DNA of 64,000 nt, from NCBI GenBank assembly GCA_002371825.1, contig DFHF01000039.1:1-64000 (forward strand), in the 5' to 3' direction. The notes below the pieces were generated by a model that was not told the origin of the DNA, did no database searches, and saw only the letters and a program-made list of their open reading frames with translations. Below, one piece after another: positions 50,677 to 58,322 of the stretch. The first letter of the stretch is position 1. The number at the start of each line of letters is the position of its first letter. The DNA comes from Ruminococcus flavefaciens. Its GTDB lineage: Bacteria; Bacillota; Clostridia; Oscillospirales; Ruminococcaceae. The position numbers and the translations under genes were made by a program.

Positions 50677-50705
50677 ATTATATCATATTTAAGTAACGAT
50701 GTCAA
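50677..50705 (-). promoter_or_regulatory. Sigma-A promoter of the vWA/PP2C/kinase operon
   Basis: Minus strand: TTGACA (50700-50705), 17-bp spacer, TATAAT (50677-50682), a perfect consensus; leader of about 90 nt. Confidence 0.9.
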
Positions 50706-50835
50706 TTATAGGTCAGAAAACTCAGCATAAAGAAGTTGAAATACGTCAAAACATACAATCAGCGGAAGGTTTTATTGGAAGTTTTGACTAATATCAAATG
50801 TCGCTGTAAGACTTTTCTCATATACGGTGATATTC

Positions 50836-50864
50836 TTGACATATTCTGTCAGTAATGATATACT
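50836..50864 (+). promoter_or_regulatory. Sigma-A promoter of the dCMP deaminase gene
   Basis: TTGACA (50836-50841), 17-bp spacer, TATACT (50859-50864). Confidence 0.85.
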
Positions 50865-50900
50865 GTAGATACATTCATAACGTGATAAAGAGGTATTTTT

Positions 50901-51383
50901 ATGAAGAGAACTGATTATATAAACTGGGACGAATACTTTATGGGAATAGCTATGTTCTCAGCTCAGAGAAGCAAGGACAGCTCGACTCAGGTCGGAGCCT
51001 GTATAGTTAACGGCGATAAAAAGATAGTCTCTGTGGGGTATAACGGAATGCCTACCGGCTGTATCGATGATGATATGCCCTGGGAGAGAGAAGGAGAGAC
51101 CACACTTGATACAAAGTATCCGTTTGTTTGTCATGCAGAGCTGAATGCTATCCTCAACAGCAATATAGGCAATCTTTCAGGCTGTACGGTATATGTTACT
51201 CTCTTCCCGTGCAATGAGTGTGCGAAAGCTATAATACAGTCCGGCATAAAGCGTGTGGTATACTATGACAACAAATATGCTGATACAGAGAGTGTGAAAG
51301 CATCGTGTATGCTTTTTGAGAAATGCGGCGTCAGATTTGACAGGTATGAACCCTCCGGCAAGAATATAGTTCTTTCATTATAA
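50901..51383 (+). CDS. dCMP deaminase (ComEB-like)
   Basis: A 160-residue zinc-dependent deaminase that makes dUMP for thymidylate synthesis. The family start DYINWDEYFMGIAMFSAQRSK leads to the zinc ligands HAE (about residue 79, CHAELNAIL) and PCNEC (about 109). The N-terminal insert CIDDDMPW is typical of dCMP deaminases, which use dCTP/dTTP allosterically. A role in competence (ComEB name) is not implied. It is transcribed alone from a strong promoter; its stop codon touches the left end of a foldback element. Confidence 0.9.
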   Translation: MKRTDYINWDEYFMGIAMFSAQRSKDSSTQVGACIVNGDKKIVSVGYNGMPTGCIDDDMPWEREGETTLDTKYPFVCHAELNAILNSNIGNLSGCTVYVTLFPCNECAKAIIQSGIKRVVYYDNKYADTESVKASCMLFEKCGVRFDRYEPSGKNIVLSL

Positions 51384-51690
51384 AAAGGGCGGCTGTTTCA
51401 GTTCGGCACTTGTATAGAAGAATTATGTGTAATTATCGGTGGAGACCTTTCTGAGGAAAGGTTCTCCCAAGCCCCTTCCAAAGACTTTTGATCCTGATTT
51501 TTTCCATATAGGGCGCTCTGCATAAATAAAGAGCGCTCATTTTTATTATGAGCGCCCTATATGGAAAAAATTAAAACCGGAAGTTTTAGGAAAGGAGTTT
51601 GAGGAACAACCCTTTTTCAAAAGGGGTTTCCTCAATAAATACTTATAAAACTCCTATGTAAGTGGCACATTTGAAACAGCCGTCCTTTTA
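51381..51690. repeat. MITE-like foldback element between converging genes
   Basis: The outer arms AAAAAGGGCGGCTGTTTCA (left) and TGAAACAGCCGTCCTTTT (right) are inverted and about 80% matching over 31 bp. Inside, TTTTTTCCATATAGGGCGCT (51498-51517) is a perfect inverted copy of 51551-51570. Between these lie three copies of GAGCGCTC or GGGCGCTC that allow alternative hairpins. No frame and no target duplication are clear. The element fills exactly the space between the stop codons of the deaminase and DUF4003 genes and would serve both as a terminator. Confidence 0.8.
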
Positions 51691-52662
51691 TGAATATGCA
51701 GCAGAAGATGCAGCGATAGTAGCACCCACGATAGCAGCGCACATCATAGCTTCCTCTGCGGCAACAAGTGCAAGAGCAGAAGCAGATGCGCCTAAATTAT
51801 CTGCGGGCTGATAGTAGTCACCGGTCAGCATAGCAGCGTGCATCAGTCTTGTCTTTTTGTCAAGGCCGAAAGTTCCGTATCCCTTCTGATTTGAAAGGAA
51901 ATCATCGGCCTCAAGTATCGTTTTGCAGATCACAGAAAGGTCTTCCGGGAGGATAGATACTGAAGCAAGAGTCGAAAGATGACTTGACTTGCCGAATTTT
52001 CTGCCGTTTTCTTTGAGCATTTCATACAGCTGTATCAGGCGGTCTGTTTTTTCTTCAGGACTTCCGTCGGCCAGAGCAAGTATCTGTGATACTGTCTGTA
52101 TAGCGTTCTTATCCGAAAACTTCATTCTGAGCAGCTTGAAGTTTTCCTCAGCTTCACTCAGTAGGTCTTCATTCGATTTTTCAGACATAGCCATAAGACC
52201 AGCCATAACGCAGTCCTCATTTGAAGTGAGTATAGGGTGATCCTTTTTCATCAGCTTGTAGATTTCCTTGCCGCGGGCTGCGATATCCTCGACTTTATCC
52301 TCGGAGGTCCTTTCAGAAAGAACGACAGCAAGCAGTGCGGAATAATCAGAAGTGCTGAAATATTTTTTCAGCAGAGTGTTTATACGGCTGATCTCCATGA
52401 GCTTATTCTCAGGATCGTCGCTGATGCTTAGCTTTGCAACAATTACTGAGCGAATATTGCCTCTTAGAGTTGAGAAAAGGCCTTCGTTTTTCTTGATAAG
52501 CTTTTTACATTTTTTGAGTTCATCAGCATCAGCCATTACATCGTTAACGCAGAATACATTAGCGCTTATAGGAATGATGTAGGAGCTTTCGGAACTGAAG
52601 ACTTTTTTTACTGTGTTTCTGTTTTCGATAAATGATGTGTAGAGTGTGTTGATGTTGTTCAT
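51688..52662 (-). CDS. DUF4003-family protein
   Basis: A 324-residue protein of the DUF4003 family, function unknown. It starts MNNINTLYTSFIENRNTVKK and is almost entirely helical, with the family block LIKKNEGLFSTLRGNIRSVIVAKLSIS and MKKDHPILTSNEDCVMAGLMA. The C-terminus is Ala-rich and weakly hydrophobic (about 290-320). GGAGG lies about 8 bp upstream. It follows the flotillin gene by 106 bp with only a GC palindrome (52704-52725) between, so the two are probably cotranscribed. A link to membrane organisation is inferred from this pairing only. Confidence 0.85.
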   Translation of the reverse strand: MNNINTLYTSFIENRNTVKKVFSSESSYIIPISANVFCVNDVMADADELKKCKKLIKKNEGLFSTLRGNIRSVIVAKLSISDDPENKLMEISRINTLLKKYFSTSDYSALLAVVLSERTSEDKVEDIAARGKEIYKLMKKDHPILTSNEDCVMAGLMAMSEKSNEDLLSEAEENFKLLRMKFSDKNAIQTVSQILALADGSPEEKTDRLIQLYEMLKENGRKFGKSSHLSTLASVSILPEDLSVICKTILEADDFLSNQKGYGTFGLDKKTRLMHAAMLTGDYYQPADNLGASASALALVAAEEAMMCAAIVGATIAASSAAYS

Positions 52663-52703
52663 AGTAAAGTCCTCCGTTTAAGAATGAATTTGAATATATT
52701 TAG

Positions 52704-52725
52704 GGGCGGCTGATATCAGCCGCCC
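52704..52725. repeat. 22-bp GC-rich palindrome between flotillin and DUF4003 genes
   Basis: GGGCGGCTGA followed by its complement TATCAGCCGCCC forms a perfect palindrome. No U tract follows on the minus strand, so it may be a transcript-stabilising or processing hairpin rather than a terminator. Confidence 0.6.
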
Positions 52726-52768
52726 TTTAATACTGTTTTCACAGCTGTGACCTATGATATAAAGATCA

Positions 52769-54301
52769 TCATTCGTTGTCGTCTGTATAATCAGTTTCAT
52801 CAGTGTAGGTGTACTGTGAAGGGTCAAAAGACTGCTCATAACCAGGTGCAGACGGTGCAGCGGGAGCCGGAGCCTGTGCAGCAGGAGCAGCCATTTTTCC
52901 GCCGAGGAAGCCTGCAAGGAGTGATCTGATGTCAACACCTGTAGCCTCTGTGAGACCGTCAGTGATCTTAGTTGTAGAGCTGATGATATCGCCTACGAGC
53001 TTGCTTGAATTGCCTTCGCCGTACATTGTGATCTTGTCAACATTTGCAAGAGGTGTAGCGGCGTTCTTAACGACCTCAGGCAGAGCCTTGAAGTACATTT
53101 CGAGTACAGCAGCTTCGCCGTACTTTTTCATAGCCTCAGCCTTAGCGTTGATACCTTCGGCCTCAGCAAGTCCTTTTGCACGGATAGCGTCGGCTTCTGC
53201 CTGACCTACGGCAGCGATACCTTCAGCCTCCTGCATACGGGCAAACTTTGCAGCCTCGGCTTCAGCCTTCTGAGCCTCAGCCTCCTGTTCACGCTGGAAA
53301 CGGTCAGCTTCAGCTTCCTTCTTGAGCTGATAGAGCTTAGCGTCGGCTTCCTGCTGAGCCTTATAGCGGTCAGCCTCAGCCTTCTTCTTGATCTGAGCTT
53401 CGAGGGCCTTTTCAGTTACCTCAGCCTCACGAGCCTTGAGTTCAACGTCCTTTTCGGAAGCAGCGATATTAGCGTTAGCCTTTGAGACCTCAATGCTCTT
53501 ACGCTGCTCTTCCTTCTGTATCTCATAAGCTGCATCTGCGATAGCAAGCTGAGTATCAGCTTCCTTCTTCAGTTCAGCCTGACGGATAGCGAGTTCGTTG
53601 TTTTTCTGAGCGATCTCTGTCTCAGCAAGGACCTTAGCGTCATTAGCTTCCTTCTTTGCCTGAGCCTTAGCAATCTCAATTTCCTTTTCGGATTCTGCTC
53701 TTGCGATAGCAGCCTTCTTCTGGATCTTTGTGGTGTTGTCGATACCGAGGTTTTCGATAAGGTTCTGGTCATCGGTGAAGTTCTGTACATTGAATGATAC
53801 GATCTCAAGACCCATTCTGTTAAGGTCAGGAGCAGCGTTTTCCTGTACTTTTTCAGCGAAAGCCTTACGGTCGTTGACCATAGCCTCAAGTGACATCTGA
53901 CCTACGATCTCACGCATATTACCTTCAAGTACTTCTCTTGCGACTTTGGCAACATAAGCTGTCTCTTTGTTCAGGAAGTTTTCTGCGCCAAGCTTTATGA
54001 GAACGGGATCGCTGCTGACTTTAACGTTAACGTTAGCGTCAACATTGATATTGATGTAATCTGCGGTAGGAACAGCACTGGAAGTCTTGACATCAACAGC
54101 GATGAGCTGTAATTTCAGTTTATCCACACGCTCGAAGAACGGTATGCGGATGCTGGCTTTACCAATGATGATCTTGCGTCTGAGACCGGAGATTATGTAG
54201 GCTGTATCCGGTGGAGCCTTGATGTAGCCCATTGCAATTATCAGTATTAGAAGAATCGCAGCGGCTGCTATAAGAATTATTGTGGGTAATGGTAATGGCA
54301 T
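52769..54301 (-). CDS. floT: Flotillin-like SPFH membrane-scaffold protein
   Basis: Flotillins organise membrane microdomains and fluidity. The 510-residue protein has one N-terminal membrane segment (about 5-25), an SPFH domain (about 30-210, VKVSSDPVLIKLGAENFLN, LEGNMREIVGQMSLEAMVNDR), and a very long helical region rich in EAEA-type repeats (about 215-410). A Gly-containing C-terminal domain and a Pro/Ala tail ending in Asp/Tyr follow. This layout matches FloT/YuaG. The start at 54301 follows GGAGGAGG; the longer frame lacks a site. It has its own consensus promoter. DUF4003 follows it. Confidence 0.93.
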   Translation of the reverse strand: MPLPLPTIILIAAAAILLILIIAMGYIKAPPDTAYIISGLRRKIIIGKASIRIPFFERVDKLKLQLIAVDVKTSSAVPTADYININVDANVNVKVSSDPVLIKLGAENFLNKETAYVAKVAREVLEGNMREIVGQMSLEAMVNDRKAFAEKVQENAAPDLNRMGLEIVSFNVQNFTDDQNLIENLGIDNTTKIQKKAAIARAESEKEIEIAKAQAKKEANDAKVLAETEIAQKNNELAIRQAELKKEADTQLAIADAAYEIQKEEQRKSIEVSKANANIAASEKDVELKAREAEVTEKALEAQIKKKAEADRYKAQQEADAKLYQLKKEAEADRFQREQEAEAQKAEAEAAKFARMQEAEGIAAVGQAEADAIRAKGLAEAEGINAKAEAMKKYGEAAVLEMYFKALPEVVKNAATPLANVDKITMYGEGNSSKLVGDIISSTTKITDGLTEATGVDIRSLLAGFLGGKMAAPAAQAPAPAAPSAPGYEQSFDPSQYTYTDETDYTDDNE

Positions 54302-54361
54302 ATTAATTCCTCCTCCAACCATATCATGTAGTTTTCCGTTCTATCTGAACGGTATGACATG

Positions 54362-54390
54362 ATTATACACTATCCCTGAAAATTTGTCAA
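54362..54390 (-). promoter_or_regulatory. Sigma-A promoter of the flotillin operon
   Basis: Minus strand: TTGACA (54385-54390), 17-bp spacer, TATAAT (54362-54367), a perfect consensus. Confidence 0.9.
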
Positions 54391-54641
54391 TACGCTACAA
54401 AATTTTACACGCAGTATATATATCAACTGTTTTTTATGCAAAATCAACATACAGAAGGATAAAAATAATCGGTTCATATGAACCTTTTATATAGTTTAGA
54501 GACTGCAATTTAAGTCTTGGAGAACCGTTTTATCCTCTCCGGCTATTTATTACAATTTGATTACAGTTTTTGCTTTTGCTTGACATACATATTTATTATG
54601 ATTATAATTATGCCATATTAATTGAAAGGACGGTGAACACC
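54391..54641. other. Divergent intergenic region upstream of rtcB
   Basis: No gene. It contains the 14-bp palindrome GGTTCATATGAACC (54471-54484), midway between divergent promoters and so a possible operator, and the consensus promoter of the rtcB leader. Confidence 0.55.
54580..54608 (+). promoter_or_regulatory. Sigma-A promoter of the leader-rtcB transcript
   Basis: TTGACA (54580-54585), 17-bp spacer, TATAAT (54603-54608). The transcript should start near 54615, before the leader ORF. Confidence 0.88.
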
Positions 54642-54731
54642 ATGACAATAAGCATATATTACATACCGACAGCAAAACAAAATATAATTGATAAGCATGG
54701 AGTTTGCCCGATATATTCAGCCATGTGCTGA
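54642..54731 (+). CDS. Possible 29-residue leader peptide upstream of rtcB
   Basis: A short frame of 29 codons starting ATG with GAAAGGACGGTG 8 bp upstream, ending TGA at 54729-54731. The peptide starts MTISIYYIPTAKQ and ends YSAMC; it resembles no known family. It lies 27 nt after the expected transcription start, 26 bp before a strong terminator and 81 bp before rtcB. Position and size fit a translated attenuator leader. There is no run of one amino acid codon to point to a particular tRNA. Whether it is translated is untested. Confidence 0.45.
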   Translation: MTISIYYIPTAKQNIIDKHGVCPIYSAMC

Positions 54732-54756
54732 AGCTTTGCGCATATTTGAGCATTAT

Positions 54757-54782
54757 GCACTCCTGCGGGAGTGCTTTTTTTA
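54757..54782 (+). terminator. Terminator in the rtcB leader (attenuator-like)
   Basis: Stem GCACTCC with GGAGTGC around TGCG, then T tract to 54781. It lies between the leader ORF and the rtcB start only 30 bp downstream. An alternative pairing GCATA/TATGC at about 54740-54757 would compete with its left arm. Confidence 0.85.
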
Positions 54783-54812
54783 TGCGTTCGGGCAGCTTTG
54801 GAAAGGAAAAAT

Positions 54813-56024
54813 ATGATTATTTTAAACGGAAAATACAATTCAGCCAAGGTCTTTACCGATAACATCGAACAGGACGCAATTGCTCAGATAATCGCCTTTT
54901 GCAGCCAGCCCATGAGCGAGGGAGCACAGATCCGTATCATGCCAGATGTTCACGCAGGTGCAGGCTGTACCATCGGTACCACCATGACCATCACTGACAA
55001 GGTCATCCCAAATCTTGTGGGAGTTGACATCGGCTGCGGCATGGAGACTGTAAGGCTGAAGGAAAAACACATCGAGCTTCAGAAGCTTGATAAGCTAATC
55101 TTTGAGAAGATACCCTCGGGCTTTGCGATCAGAGAAAAGCCTCATCGCTACGGCGAGAAGATAGATCTGACAGAGCTTTACTGCTATAAGCACATTGACC
55201 CTCTCCGTGCGGAAAAGAGCATCGGCACTCTCGGAGGCGGCAACCACTTTATCGAAGCTGACAAGGGCGAGGATGGAAGCATTTATATCGTTATCCATTC
55301 CGGCTCCCGTCACCTCGGTGTTGAGACTGCAAAGTTCTACCAGAATGAGGCTTACAGGAGACTTAACAAGAGCGGTGACAAGGAGGCTGCGGAGCTCATT
55401 GCAAGGCTGAAGGCAGAGGGCAGGGAGAAGCAGATACAGTCAGAGCTGAAAAAGCTGACAAATACCAAGACCACATCCGTGCCTAAGCATCTTGCCTACT
55501 GTGAGGGAGAGCTGTTCGATCAGTACATTCACGATATGAAGATAGTCCAGAAATTCGCCATGCTCAACCGACAGGCGATGATGGACGAGATCATCAAGGG
55601 TATGCACCTCCATGTTGAGGAGCAGTTCACGACTATACATAATTATATCGATACGGATAAAATGATACTCAGAAAAGGAGCAGTCTCCGCAGAGGCAGGA
55701 GAGAAGCTTCTCATACCCATAAATATGAGGGACGGCAGTTTATTGTGCACCGGAAAAGGCTCTGCCGAATGGAATTTCTCGGCTCCTCATGGTGCAGGAA
55801 GACTTATGTCACGTTCTGAGGCAAAACAGAGCTTTACAGTATCTGAGTTCAAAAAGCAGATGAAGGGTATCTACACCTCAACGGTAAGTGCGTCTACACT
55901 TGATGAATGCCCTATGGCATATAAGCCGATAGAAGATATCGTCAATAATATCGGGGACACGGTAACTGTCAATGAGATAATAAAGCCGATATACAATTTC
56001 AAGGCAGGAGAGGAGGAGCGGTAA
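54813..56024 (+). CDS. rtcB: RtcB-family RNA ligase
   Basis: RtcB joins RNA 2',3'-cyclic phosphate or 3'-phosphate ends to 5'-OH ends using GTP and manganese, repairing cut tRNAs. The 403-residue protein is of normal length. Metal and catalytic marks: MPDVHAGAGCTIG, VGVDIGCGME, GTLGGGNHFIE, VIHSGSRHLG and the guanylylated histidine in SAPHGAGRLMSR. The start at 54813 follows GGAAAGGA; a longer frame runs into the terminator. TAATG couples it to a small basic ORF. No prfH gene is adjacent. Confidence 0.95.
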   Translation: MIILNGKYNSAKVFTDNIEQDAIAQIIAFCSQPMSEGAQIRIMPDVHAGAGCTIGTTMTITDKVIPNLVGVDIGCGMETVRLKEKHIELQKLDKLIFEKIPSGFAIREKPHRYGEKIDLTELYCYKHIDPLRAEKSIGTLGGGNHFIEADKGEDGSIYIVIHSGSRHLGVETAKFYQNEAYRRLNKSGDKEAAELIARLKAEGREKQIQSELKKLTNTKTTSVPKHLAYCEGELFDQYIHDMKIVQKFAMLNRQAMMDEIIKGMHLHVEEQFTTIHNYIDTDKMILRKGAVSAEAGEKLLIPINMRDGSLLCTGKGSAEWNFSAPHGAGRLMSRSEAKQSFTVSEFKKQMKGIYTSTVSASTLDECPMAYKPIEDIVNNIGDTVTVNEIIKPIYNFKAGEEER

Positions 56025-56191
56025 TGAAAGATTTCGTTCCATATGATAAAATGAGTAAAAAAGAGAAAAAGAAGATAGACAGTTCCAAGCGCCGTGACTG
56101 GAACGGTATTGATCCTGCTACAAGAGTGGCGGACACAAGCAAGAAGAAATACCGCAGAAAGCCGAAGCATCCTGAAGATATGGAATACTGA
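56024..56191 (+). CDS. Small basic protein coupled to rtcB
   Basis: A 55-residue frame starting at the ATG inside TAATG of the rtcB stop, with AGGAGG 7 bp upstream. Its product is strongly basic, with about a third Lys/Arg (MSKKEKKKIDSSKRRDW, TSKKKYRRKPKHP). No family recognised. The tight coupling, good ribosome site and following terminator favour a real gene. An RNA-binding or RtcB-assisting role is conceivable but unproven. Confidence 0.7.
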   Translation: MKDFVPYDKMSKKEKKKIDSSKRRDWNGIDPATRVADTSKKKYRRKPKHPEDMEY

Positions 56192-56196
56192 AAATA

Positions 56197-56246
56197 AAAA
56201 ATAGTATCGTCAAGGGGAAGTCCTCAGGCGATACTATTTTCTTTTA
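56197..56246. terminator. Bidirectional terminator after rtcB
   Basis: AAAATAGTATCG pairs with CGATACTATTTT (plus two further pairs) around a 16-nt loop. A-rich left and T-rich right flanks serve both converging transcripts. Confidence 0.85.
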
Positions 56247-57113
56247 TTTCATATCTTTTATATAATGGTCTATAGTTCTGCTGAAGTATTCTTTGATGTC
56301 GGAAAAGATATATCCTGTACTCCGGGCTTTTGAAGTATCAAGTGTTGCATATTTAGGATATCCGTTATATGGAGCAGGCTCTCCGCTGTCTGAAAGTAAA
56401 GCATTCCGTCCGGTTGCAGACTGGATAAGTTCTATTATCTCTCTTACTGAAATATCCCCGCAGGAGCAGGCATTTACAGCACCTTCAAGGTCTGAATCCA
56501 CAAGTCCGGCAATAAAATCTCCCGCTTCTTTTTCGTAAATGAAGCTTATTCTGGAATCTATATCGTCAACAAAGAATTCCTCGCCTTTTATCATTTTTTC
56601 AACATAGAAGCGGAGCCTTCCGGTATAATCATTTTCACCGATGACAACAGGGTATCTGACAGCAATATATTTCTGCTCCGGATATTTCTGTACGAGAGCA
56701 CATTCTGCCTGACGCTTGACCTCACCATAGTCATGGTCAGAGCGTTCACACCACTCAAGGGGATGCTGAAGGGGATCAAAATCAGACTCAGGAGTATCCT
56801 TGCAAATGTCAGTGTATACCGCAGAGCTTGACATGAGGATATACTTTCCGCATTCAGCATTATCGAGTATACGTCTCACATCGTTGGAGGAGTAGGCGAT
56901 CTTGTCGATAATAATATCGAAATATCTTCCCTTCAGGGCATTTCTTATGCTTGCTTCATCGGAGTGATCGAGGATCATCCTTGAAACCTTGTCACCATAG
57001 CTGTCGGGAGTCTTTCCTCTTGTAGCAATAGTGATATCGTGACCTTTTCCGATAAGTCTTTCTGTCATTGGTATGCCGAAATATCTTGTCCCGCCGATAA
57101 TAAGAATATTCAT
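56244..57113 (-). CDS. NAD-dependent epimerase/dehydratase-family protein
   Basis: A 289-residue short-chain dehydrogenase of the extended (epimerase) type. The nucleotide-binding glycine motif is GGTRYFG at residues 8-14, a variant of GxxGxxG found in reductase and RNA-binding-like members. The YxxxK equivalent is YGEVKRQAE. The end of the domain (YATLDTSKARSTGYIFSDIKEY) is typical. Substrate unknown. AAGGAG is 6 bp upstream of ATG. It is the only gene between two terminators. Confidence 0.88.
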   Translation of the reverse strand: MNILIIGGTRYFGIPMTERLIGKGHDITIATRGKTPDSYGDKVSRMILDHSDEASIRNALKGRYFDIIIDKIAYSSNDVRRILDNAECGKYILMSSSAVYTDICKDTPESDFDPLQHPLEWCERSDHDYGEVKRQAECALVQKYPEQKYIAVRYPVVIGENDYTGRLRFYVEKMIKGEEFFVDDIDSRISFIYEKEAGDFIAGLVDSDLEGAVNACSCGDISVREIIELIQSATGRNALLSDSGEPAPYNGYPKYATLDTSKARSTGYIFSDIKEYFSRTIDHYIKDMK

Positions 57114-57146
57114 AGGCTGCTCCTTAATATAATGAGTATTGATAAA

Positions 57147-57175
57147 AATAAAGCTCTCCTTATGGAGAGCTTTTC
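57147..57175 (-). terminator. Intrinsic terminator of the DUF1858 gene
   Basis: AAAGCTCTCC pairs with GGAGAGCTTT around a 4-nt loop; read on the minus strand it ends in TTTATTTTTA. Confidence 0.85.
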
Positions 57176-57180
57176 TGATC

Positions 57181-57378
57181 TCAGCCGGAGATCTTATCGT
57201 TAAGAGCCTTTACGAGCTCGTCAGCGTCCACACCGTGAACAGCTGCTGCTTCCTCGATAGTCTCCATCTGTGAAGCGGGACATCCGAGACAGTGCATACC
57301 TATTCCGAGAAGGATAGGAGAAACATCTGTATCAAGAGCAAGAAGCTCGCCGATCCTTGTATCCTTAGTAACTGTCAT
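57181..57378 (-). CDS. DUF1858 (hybrid-cluster-associated) small disulfide protein
   Basis: A 65-residue protein of the DUF1858 family. Marks are MTVTKDTRIGELLALD, the CLGCP motif (GMHCLGCPAS) and VDADELVKALN at the end. The two cysteines could bind metal, or form a redox pair. Some relatives pair with redox or hydride-transfer enzymes. AGGAGG is 9 bp upstream. It diverges from a TetR-family regulator gene whose operators lie in the shared 160-bp interval, so it may be under that regulator. Confidence 0.9.
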   Translation of the reverse strand: MTVTKDTRIGELLALDTDVSPILLGIGMHCLGCPASQMETIEEAAAVHGVDADELVKALNDKISG

Positions 57379-57442
57379 GATAAAAAACCTCCTGTAGTGG
57401 AATTTATGGACCTGAATAAACAGTGCAGGTCTGTAACTACAC

Positions 57443-57471
57443 TTGACACTTGTCCAAGTTCATGGTATAAT
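57443..57471 (+). promoter_or_regulatory. Consensus promoter of the TetR-family gene
   Basis: TTGACA (57443-57448), 17-bp spacer, TATAAT (57466-57471), a perfect match. It is overlapped by an operator-like palindrome at the -35 box and followed by another near the start point. Confidence 0.9.
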
Positions 57472-57497
57472 CATAACATCAGCCCTGACATTTGTCA
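57444..57497. promoter_or_regulatory. Two operator-like palindromes for the TetR-type regulator
   Basis: TGACACTTGTCC (57444-57455) overlaps the -35 element and TGACATTTGTCA (57486-57497, a perfect palindrome apart from the centre) lies after the -10. Both fit TGACAyTTGTC and their centres are 42 bp apart, four helical turns. TGACA-TGTCA half-sites are usual for TetR-family operators. Confidence 0.7.
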
Positions 57498-57538
57498 AGC
57501 ATATTTAAAAAACTTATACAGATCGAGGTGTTTTGTCA

Positions 57539-58087
57539 ATGTATAAAGGCAGTAACCGTTCTGCACTTTTGTCTCAGCAGCTTATTTCCGAGGCGATGCT
57601 CCGTCTGCTTGAGGAGAGAAGCTATCAGGATATCAGCATAAGTGATCTCTGCCGGGAGGCACAGGTCTCAAGACAGACATTCTATTCACTTTTTGGAGCC
57701 AAGGAGAATGTAATAATGTATGAGCTCCAGCACAGCTGTCAGTACATTCCGGACGGAAATGACAGCGAGGGCAGAGCAGGTGAATTCAGAAGATTCTGCC
57801 GTGAGTACTGCCGTTATATAATAAGCAAGAGGCATATTATAGAGCTTCTTGTTAAGAATGACATGATGCATTGTCTTTATGACGTACAGTACCACACGCT
57901 TATGGACTGCGAAACATTTATCGGAGAAGTGACAGGGGATTACCGTGTATTCCTGATAGATTTCATTGCCAGCGGAATGAACAGCATTGCCCGCAATTAT
58001 ATCCAGACAGGGGCATCTCTCAATGAGGATACACTTTCCTGTCTTATGCTGAATCTGTTCAGCGGACATCATTTTATGGGTAAATGA
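57539..58087 (+). CDS. TetR/AcrR-family transcriptional regulator
   Basis: A 182-residue regulator. The N-terminal helix-turn-helix (about 10-55) reads LISEAMLRLLEERSYQDISISDLCREAQVSRQTFYSLFGAKENV, with the TetR-typical TFYSLF. A C-terminal ligand domain (about 60-182) with a Cys/His/Tyr content follows. GAGGTG is 8 bp before the ATG. Two matching palindromes in its promoter suggest that it represses itself and perhaps the divergent DUF1858 gene. Ligand unknown; the zinc transporter downstream is a possible target. Confidence 0.9.
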   Translation: MYKGSNRSALLSQQLISEAMLRLLEERSYQDISISDLCREAQVSRQTFYSLFGAKENVIMYELQHSCQYIPDGNDSEGRAGEFRRFCREYCRYIISKRHIIELLVKNDMMHCLYDVQYHTLMDCETFIGEVTGDYRVFLIDFIASGMNSIARNYIQTGASLNEDTLSCLMLNLFSGHHFMGK

Positions 58088-58322
58088 CCTGTTTGGGGAT
58101 AAAAAAGCGGTGCCGGAAGAGGGGGGATCCCGCACGGCACCTATAGGTGAAGATGATTTTTTAAAGCTGAGCAAAGCTTTAAAGACACTGAACATAATGT
58201 AGATCACGTCCGATGTCATTAATATAATAACAAACATTTTAATTTTTTTCAACCCATAATTTGCAGAAAAGGTGGATAAAATGCAATTCTTCTCCCTGTT
58301 TCTGCACAGAAAGGAAGGTCTG
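58088..58322. other. Intergenic region with two hairpins
   Basis: No gene. It contains GGTGCCG/CGGCACC (58109-58115 and 58135-58141) and TTAAAGCT/AGCTTTAA (58161-58168 and 58175-58182), with a T tract between them at 58157-58162. The first could end the tetR transcript. A longer start for the next gene at 58281 was considered. Confidence 0.5.

Larger units (their letters stand above)
50581..50900. other. Divergent intergenic region with two consensus promoters
   Basis: No gene. It holds the full-consensus promoter of the kinase operon (50677-50705, minus) and that of the dCMP deaminase (50836-50864, plus), with about 130 bp between them. Confidence 0.7.

Noticed and set aside
51381..51690. 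Complete insertion sequence
   Set aside because: Nested inverted repeats are present but there is no transposase frame and no clear target duplication.
54771..54812. Upstream in-frame start for rtcB
   Set aside because: It would begin within the terminator stem and T tract; the ATG at 54813 has GGAAAGGA and gives the family's usual N-terminus.
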